This document shows, piece by piece, positions 32,190-36,680 of a stretch of DNA of 36,680 nucleotides (position 1 is the first letter of the stretch; every line of letters begins with the position of its first letter). Origin of the DNA: a virus; the IMG/VR virus record IMGVR_UViG_3300025632_000038, positions 1-36,680 of that record; one strand, given 5' to 3'. A model generated the notes under the pieces. It ran no database searches. It worked only from the letters and a program-made list of their open reading frames with translations, and was not told the origin of the DNA. The position numbers and the translations under genes are program-made.

Positions 32190-32411
32190 ATGAATAAAGA
32201 GATAATAGGACTATTAAAAGAAAGACTTGAGAAAGGGAAACGAGAATACAATCAAGAACTTAATCCTTTCGATGGTAGAGTATGGGAAATAGAAGCTTTA
32301 GAAGAAATATTAGATGGTATGATATATACCGCTACATCTATATTAAAAATAATACATAAAAAAAAAGTAAATGGCAAACCTGATAGAAAGTATAGCAAAT
32401 CTGCCTCTTAA
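32190..32411 (+). CDS. Hypothetical helical protein
   Basis: 73 aa; ATG at 32190 with AAAGG five bases upstream is preferred to a GTG at 32160. Helical with charged residues (LLKERLEKGKREYNQELNPF) and a C-terminal basic tail (KKKVNGKPDRKYSKSAS). First gene of the rightward arm. No family recognised. Confidence 0.55.
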   Translation: MNKEIIGLLKERLEKGKREYNQELNPFDGRVWEIEALEEILDGMIYTATSILKIIHKKKVNGKPDRKYSKSAS

Positions 32412-32574
32412 AAAACAACAAGACATATTAAGTAGTTTAACTAATAAATTAGTTGCTATTGAAGTAGATGATAAAATTTATTTAATACCCGAAGAAATAA
32501 GCGATTTAATTGATGGTCTATCAGAGCAAGTATTAATATTAACAGATAAATTAATATGGAAAGCAGAAGAATAA
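32371..32574 (+). CDS. Hypothetical protein
   Basis: 67 aa, overlapping the previous gene by 41 bases and the small terminase by 19 bases. No clear ribosome site, so coupling is needed. The sequence is helical and acidic (LIPEEISDLIDGLSEQVLIL). It might be an accessory of packaging by position. Not recognised. Confidence 0.5.
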   Translation: MANLIESIANLPLKKQQDILSSLTNKLVAIEVDDKIYLIPEEISDLIDGLSEQVLILTDKLIWKAEE

Positions 32575-33329
32575 AAAACATAAAACACTTTGTATATGAT
32601 GATTTAGAAGAATTTAAAAAAGATCATCCTAATACAGTTGTGCATCCTGATTGGAGAAAAGCAGACGAAAATAGTTGGGTGTATAGTGACGATGATAGAA
32701 TTGTACAATTATTAAAAGTTAAAAAAATGGTAAGTCATCATTCAGATACAAAAAACTATAAATATGCAGATGGATGGGTACGGACTGTCGTAGGTAGTTT
32801 TATTAATAAAAAATCTACAAAAATGGATACAGACTTTTCTAGTCACCCTAATAGATATACATTTTCTAAAACAATAAAAAACACTTCCGAAAGAGTACAT
32901 AAAAGAACTAAAATCACCAATAAAGAAAAAGACTTTGCTACAAATGTTGTTGTAGGCATGGGTGCTTTAGATGCATATAAAAATGCTTTTAAAGAAGAGT
33001 CTAATCAAAAAGCTAGAAAGAAAGCGACTATATTATTAAAACAGGAAAGAGTAATGGAAGAAATACAAAAATCAGTGCTTGACGTTGCAAAAGGTTTAGG
33101 AATAGACCACGAATATATATTAAGTAAATTAAAACATCTTGCTGATTATAGTGAAGATGATAACATAATTTTACAATCTGCAAAAGAATTAGGTAAAATA
33201 GTAGGAACATCAAACAACAATATAAAACAAAAAGAGGTAGGTCTAATGGGTGTATTTCAAGGGTTCTCACAAGAACAATTAGAAGGTGCGTCTAGAGATC
33301 AAAAACAAATCGAAGGAGAATCCAAATGA
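32556..33329 (+). CDS. terS: Terminase small subunit with extra N-terminal domain
   Basis: 257 aa. Residues about 120-170 (TNKEKDFATNVVVGMGALDA and then AFKEESNQKARKKATILL) are a typical small-terminase DNA-binding module: the K-x-x-x-F-A...G....A...A[GF]-S/E..A pattern and following helices. The N-terminal about 115 residues form a separate domain containing HPDWRKADENSWVYSDDDRI, which I do not recognise. The C-terminal part is helical (oligomerisation), followed by a polar Gln/Glu tail. It recognises the packaging site and feeds DNA to the large subunit encoded 1.3 kb downstream. Confidence in the family is good, in the extra domain's role none. Confidence 0.72.
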   Translation: MESRRIKNIKHFVYDDLEEFKKDHPNTVVHPDWRKADENSWVYSDDDRIVQLLKVKKMVSHHSDTKNYKYADGWVRTVVGSFINKKSTKMDTDFSSHPNRYTFSKTIKNTSERVHKRTKITNKEKDFATNVVVGMGALDAYKNAFKEESNQKARKKATILLKQERVMEEIQKSVLDVAKGLGIDHEYILSKLKHLADYSEDDNIILQSAKELGKIVGTSNNNIKQKEVGLMGVFQGFSQEQLEGASRDQKQIEGESK

Positions 33330-34240
33330 TATGTCCTTATTGTAAGTCTGCTCATACTAAAAAAAATGGTACAATTAAATTAGGCAGTAAAAGTCACATG
33401 AAAGGAGATAAACCTAAACAACAATATGTTTGCAATAGTTGTAAGAAAAATTTTTCAATAACATACGAAGTATTAGAAAACACTCCATATGCTAATAATA
33501 GAGATGTAGAACCCGGAGATGTATTAAGTGTTAAAAGTAAAAAGACATTACGAGTTCATGGATTAACTGATGTTCATGTAGGAGCAGTAGAGTTTGATAG
33601 TGAAAAGTTTCATCGAGCTGTACAAATGATTGCAGAAGATAAAGATGCAAGATGGTTTGGTAATGGAGATTTACTAGAATTAATTCCACCTAATTATAAA
33701 ATTAGTCAAGACGGACAAGATATTCCACCCGATGAACAATACCTAGAGTTTATAAGATTAATAGAACCAATCAAAGACAAGTGTTTATTTATTCGAGGGG
33801 GAAACCACGATTATATTAGGTCATTTAATATATTAAACTTTGATGTATGTAAAGTCCTTGCCGAAGCAATGGAAGTTCCTTACTTTAGAATGCCCGGATA
33901 TACTAAAATAACTATTAAAGATAAAGAATATAAATTAGTTAGTGGTCATGGTAAAGGTGGAGGTAAGAATGGAGATATGGAATTAGATAAAATGGCTTCA
34001 GTATATAGCGAAGGAGATGTATTTTTCTTAGGACACAATCATCAATTATATGTAAAACCTATGCATAGTTTTGTTGTTAGTAAAGATGATCAAGAAGAAG
34101 AAAGAAAAAAATGGTACATAAGAGGTGGATCATTTCTTAAATATGCTGATTACGCTAGATACTCTTTTTATCCTTTAGCAAGAACTGGATGGGTTACTAT
34201 GGAGTTCTCAGAGAAAGGAGTCGAGTGTTGGGAGAATTAA
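33326..34240 (+). CDS. Zinc ribbon fused to calcineurin-like metallophosphatase
   Basis: 304 aa. C3-x2-C6 (CPYCK) and C36-x2-C39 (CNSCK) form an N-terminal zinc ribbon. The rest is a complete calcineurin-like phosphoesterase: D82-x-H84 in LTDVHVG, GNGD (112-115), GGNHD (158-162), GHGK (207-210) and LGHNHQ (235-240), the five metal-binding motifs in order. Such enzymes in phages include SbcD/Mre11-like DNA nucleases and nucleotide phosphoesterases; the zinc ribbon suggests nucleic-acid binding. It is encoded between the two terminase subunits, overlapping the small subunit by four bases and with a strong GAAGGAG ribosome site. A packaging- or DNA-end-processing role is inferred from position. 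Confidence 0.75.
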   Translation: MICPYCKSAHTKKNGTIKLGSKSHMKGDKPKQQYVCNSCKKNFSITYEVLENTPYANNRDVEPGDVLSVKSKKTLRVHGLTDVHVGAVEFDSEKFHRAVQMIAEDKDARWFGNGDLLELIPPNYKISQDGQDIPPDEQYLEFIRLIEPIKDKCLFIRGGNHDYIRSFNILNFDVCKVLAEAMEVPYFRMPGYTKITIKDKEYKLVSGHGKGGGKNGDMELDKMASVYSEGDVFFLGHNHQLYVKPMHSFVVSKDDQEEERKKWYIRGGSFLKYADYARYSFYPLARTGWVTMEFSEKGVECWEN

Positions 34241-34434
34241 AAAAACCTATAGACGATGTACCCAACGAATTAGAATTAGATGAAGCTATTGTCTATTTAA
34301 AAAAATTAGATAAGATGATTTCTCAAGATTTTATATTGTACAATATGACTTCTACTACATATTATAATATTAAACGGATGCAAAAAATTATAAGAATGTT
34401 AGAAATTCCTGAAAAAATAAAGGAGCAGGCATGA
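34225..34434 (+). CDS. Hypothetical helical protein, non-ATG start
   Basis: About 69 aa. AAAGGAG at 34214-34220 precedes a GTG (34225) and a TTG (34228); an in-frame ATG at 34189 lies deep inside the preceding gene and lacks a ribosome site. The product is helical and acidic (ELELDEAIVYLKKLDKMI) with a basic C-terminal half. Coupled to the next gene, which overlaps its stop. Unknown. Confidence 0.5.
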   Translation: MLGELKKPIDDVPNELELDEAIVYLKKLDKMISQDFILYNMTSTTYYNIKRMQKIIRMLEIPEKIKEQA

Positions 34435-34631
34435 AGAAGAAAAACACAATTACTAAACACGATCTAAGAAGATCTATAAAAAGTATATATCAACAATTAA
34501 GTTTTGTCACAGAAAGACTTAGAGTTACTGAAACATTATTTAATGATTTTATAGAAATGGAAAAACTAGAAGATAAATTTAAAGACCACCTAGATGGCAA
34601 ATATCAACAGTCAGAACATAAACAAAGCTGA
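34431..34631 (+). CDS. Hypothetical helical protein
   Basis: 66 aa, AAGGAG before the ATG. Basic N-terminus (MKKKNTITKHDLRRSIKSIY) followed by a long helix (SFVTERLRVTETLFNDFIEM). It overlaps the large terminase start by 38 bases. No family; may be a packaging accessory by position. Confidence 0.5.
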   Translation: MKKKNTITKHDLRRSIKSIYQQLSFVTERLRVTETLFNDFIEMEKLEDKFKDHLDGKYQQSEHKQS

Positions 34632-36162
34632 AGAAGCATTACAATTAGCGTATAAAGACCTTATTTCTTTTGGTAAATTATTTTTACCAGATGATTTTAT
34701 GAGGTCTGAAACTCCATTTTTTCATTATGAAATATCTGATGCAATAGATGATAAAGAAGTAAAACAAACTGCAATCATAGTTCCAAGAGGTCATGGTAAA
34801 ACAGTTCTTACTAAAGCTTCTATTATAAAAGATTTTGTATTTGCAAGTAAAGAAAACTTTTTATTTTATGCTTGGGTATCCGCTACACAAAAATTAAGTG
34901 TAGGTAACATGGATTATATTAAATACCACTTAGAAAATAATGATTCTATACGATATTATTTCGGGCCAATGAAAGGAAAAAAATGGACGGAAGAAGATAT
35001 AGAATTAGTAAACGGATGCAAACTTATAAGCAAGTCTAATGTAGCAGGTATTCGTGGTGGTGCAAAGTTACATAAAAGATACGACCTTATTGTTCTTGAT
35101 GATTTTGAACATGAAAACAATACAATAACAAAAGAAGCTAGAGATAAAAATGCAAACTTAGTTACTGCAGTTGTTTATCCTGCTATTGAACCACATACAG
35201 GAAGACTGAGAGTTAATGGTACTCCAGTCCATTATGATTCTTTTATAAATCATTTAATAAATAAACACGCTAAAGCAAAAAAAGAAAATAAGTCTTTTGC
35301 TTGGAAAGTAATTACATATAAAGCTTTATTAGACGAAACTACTCCATTGTGGGAAGGATGGTTTCCATTGTCAAAAATAGAAGAAAAGAAAAAATTCTAT
35401 GCAGATTCTGGACAACCTCAAAAATTCTATCAAGAGTATATGATGGAAGTTCAATCAAAAGAAGATGCTATATGGAGAAGAGAACATATACGATATTGGG
35501 AAGGATACTTTAAACACGAAGATGGTGTTAATTTTTTAATAAAAGACAATGAAGAAATCCCAGTTAATACATTTATAGGTTGTGATCCTGCTACAGATAT
35601 TGATACAAAACATTCTGATTATAGTGTAATAACTGTTATTGCAATTGATGGAAATAATAATTTATATGTATTAGAATACGAAAGACATAGAAGTATTCCT
35701 ACTATTGGATCTAAAAATCCAGATACAGGAGAAGTATTAGGCAAAAAAGGTGTAGTAGATTTAATATTAGAATTACATGAAAAGTATAATTGTAGTTCTT
35801 CAACTGTAGAAGATGTTGCTATGAATAGAAGCATATTCCAAGCGTTAAACGATGAAAGAAGAAGATTAAATAAATTTAGTATATCTGTTATTCCTGAAAA
35901 ACCGGGAGGAACTCAAAAGCGAAATAGAATTTATTCTGGTCTTTCTGCACGTTTTAGTACAGGAACTGTATATTTAAAGAAAAATATGTTTGATTTAATC
36001 AACGAAATCCTTACTTTTGGCCCTAAGATGGCTCACGATGACACAATTGAGAGCCTTTATTACGCACAAATTCATGCTTTTCCACCAAACATGAAAAAAG
36101 ATAAAAAAAAGAAAGGTTGGTTTAAACCAAAAAGAAAAGCAAAAAGTTGGTTAATATCATAG
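34594..36162 (+). CDS. terL: Terminase large subunit
   Basis: 522 aa. ATPase: Walker A PRGHGKT (64-70), Walker B LIVLDDFEHE (165-174), and the coupling motif region VNGTPVHYDS (208-216). RNase H-like nuclease: GCDPATD (329-335), then TVEDVAMN (404-411) and AHDDTIESL (480-488), the three acidic sites. This is the complete motor-nuclease that packages and cuts phage DNA. Length is normal. It starts within the preceding small gene (38-base overlap). The basic tail (KKKGWFKPKRKAKSW) may contact DNA or portal. The portal gene is not in the window. Confidence 0.92.
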   Translation: MANINSQNINKAEEALQLAYKDLISFGKLFLPDDFMRSETPFFHYEISDAIDDKEVKQTAIIVPRGHGKTVLTKASIIKDFVFASKENFLFYAWVSATQKLSVGNMDYIKYHLENNDSIRYYFGPMKGKKWTEEDIELVNGCKLISKSNVAGIRGGAKLHKRYDLIVLDDFEHENNTITKEARDKNANLVTAVVYPAIEPHTGRLRVNGTPVHYDSFINHLINKHAKAKKENKSFAWKVITYKALLDETTPLWEGWFPLSKIEEKKKFYADSGQPQKFYQEYMMEVQSKEDAIWRREHIRYWEGYFKHEDGVNFLIKDNEEIPVNTFIGCDPATDIDTKHSDYSVITVIAIDGNNNLYVLEYERHRSIPTIGSKNPDTGEVLGKKGVVDLILELHEKYNCSSSTVEDVAMNRSIFQALNDERRRLNKFSISVIPEKPGGTQKRNRIYSGLSARFSTGTVYLKKNMFDLINEILTFGPKMAHDDTIESLYYAQIHAFPPNMKKDKKKKGWFKPKRKAKSWLIS

Positions 36163-36171
36163 GGAGTTAAA

Positions 36172-36507
36172 ATGACTTTAAGTAAAAATCAAAAAAAATC
36201 AATTAATAAAAAATGCAGTTCTTTTAAAGGTGAAAGCAAATCTAAATGCATTGCAAACGCAAAAAGACAATATAAAGAAGCAAAAGCAAAAAACGAACAA
36301 CATGGAAAAAATATTGATAAAATAGAAAATACATATGAGAAAGAACAAAATCAAATAAAAAAAGATACAAAAAAATATGGAAAAGCTGGGGCAAAAGCAT
36401 TATCAACTATTCGTTTTAAAAAATCTAAAGAAGGAAAAAAATACTCTAGTAAAGGAACGGAAAAACGTAGAGATGTTAAAACACAAAAATTTCCATATAG
36501 TAGATAA
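36172..36507 (+). CDS. Small basic protein
   Basis: 111 aa, AGGGAG before the ATG. Extremely Lys-rich (KNQKKSINKKCSSFKGESKSK, then KRQYKEAKAKNEQHGKN) with two early cysteines (C15, C26). Composition is like the basic cluster at 1020-2454, to which it might be joined in a circular genome. DNA binding or virion packing is possible. No family recognised. Confidence 0.6.
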   Translation: MTLSKNQKKSINKKCSSFKGESKSKCIANAKRQYKEAKAKNEQHGKNIDKIENTYEKEQNQIKKDTKKYGKAGAKALSTIRFKKSKEGKKYSSKGTEKRRDVKTQKFPYSR

Positions 36508-36509
36508 TT

Positions 36510-36680
36510 ATGTATAGATTTGGAAAAAAAAGCAAAGAAAGATTAAAGGGTGTAGATTCTAATTTAGTAAAAGTTCTTAATGAATTAATTAAAATAATGG
36601 ATGTAACCATTATAGAAGGTGTGCGGAGTAAGGAGCGGCAAGAGCAATTATTAGCACAAGGGAAAACTAAAACAAAGTAT
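36510..36680 (+). CDS. M15-type peptidase endolysin, truncated by window edge
   Basis: 57 aa visible. FGKKSKERLKGVDSNLVKVL and IIEGVRSKERQEQLLAQGKT match the start of VanY/M15C peptidases (T5-type L-alanyl-D-glutamate endolysins): F-G-x-x-S-x-x-R-L-x-G-V near the N-terminus and E-G-x-R-[ST]-x-E-R-Q-x-x-L. The zinc ligands (SxHxxGxAxD and following) would lie downstream, outside the window. It would cut host peptidoglycan at lysis. The left edge of the window does not continue this gene in any frame, so sequence is missing between the two edges. Confidence 0.75.
   Translation, partial: MYRFGKKSKERLKGVDSNLVKVLNELIKIMDVTIIEGVRSKERQEQLLAQGKTKTKY

Noticed and set aside
1-36680. Direct terminal repeats at the window ends
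   Set aside because: The first and last bases do not share a recognisable repeat and genes are cut at both ends.

Overview
The window looks like most of the genome of an AT-rich (roughly 30% GC by eye), probably lytic, tailed phage with a podovirus-like virion. The signs are a complete terminase pair, a tail nozzle-like protein, a fibre with a classic repeat, a run of internal virion (ejection) protein candidates, and a compact replication/recombination operon. No integrase, lysogeny repressor, tRNA, insertion sequence or CRISPR array was seen. Portal, protease and capsid genes are absent. A gene runs off each end: an M15-type endolysin at the right edge and a coiled-coil protein at the left edge. 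The simplest reading is that the window was cut from a larger, probably circular or circularly permuted genome, and that the missing head genes lie in the unsampled gap. Several small proteins are of types I associate with aquatic/marine phages. The host cannot be fixed from the sequence.

Layout. (1) 1-2630, plus strand: a small lysis-like group (coiled-coil protein, 48-aa membrane protein), then a tight cluster of very small Lys/Arg/Cys-rich proteins. (2) 2623-6757: tail nozzle-like protein and tail fibre. (3) 6814-20708: three coiled-coil candidate internal virion proteins, a 2873-residue giant protein and a 945-residue protein, in an order that mirrors the T7 internal virion genes. (4) 20744-31959, minus strand: the leftward operon, with RuvC-like resolvase, DnaB-like helicase, Dam-like methyltransferase, DUF932 protein, SSB-like protein, Rad52-like annealing protein and a Cas4-like Fe-S nuclease, plus many small unknowns and several structured non-coding stretches. 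(5) 31960-32189: divergent control region with back-to-back promoters and two palindromes. (6) 32190-36680, plus strand: small and large terminase with a zinc-ribbon/metallophosphatase between them, a basic protein, and the start of an endolysin.

The most interesting content is the giant protein at 9259-17880. It carries a GDYDADK motif at residues 1995-2001, preceded about 40 residues earlier by RRNPRTRPNDI. A VDILLTKSGAKAY segment lies about 345 residues upstream. Together these resemble the two double-psi beta-barrel catalytic motifs of multisubunit-type RNA polymerases, of cellular RNA-dependent RNA polymerases, and of the virion-packaged polymerase of crAss-like phages. Its place among ejection-protein genes suggests a polymerase injected with the DNA. 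A free-standing 79-residue protein resembling the RNA polymerase alpha C-terminal domain is encoded near the start of the leftward operon. A working model is that host-like promoters at 32041-32147 start both arms while the ejected polymerase transcribes some phage genes. This model is inference.
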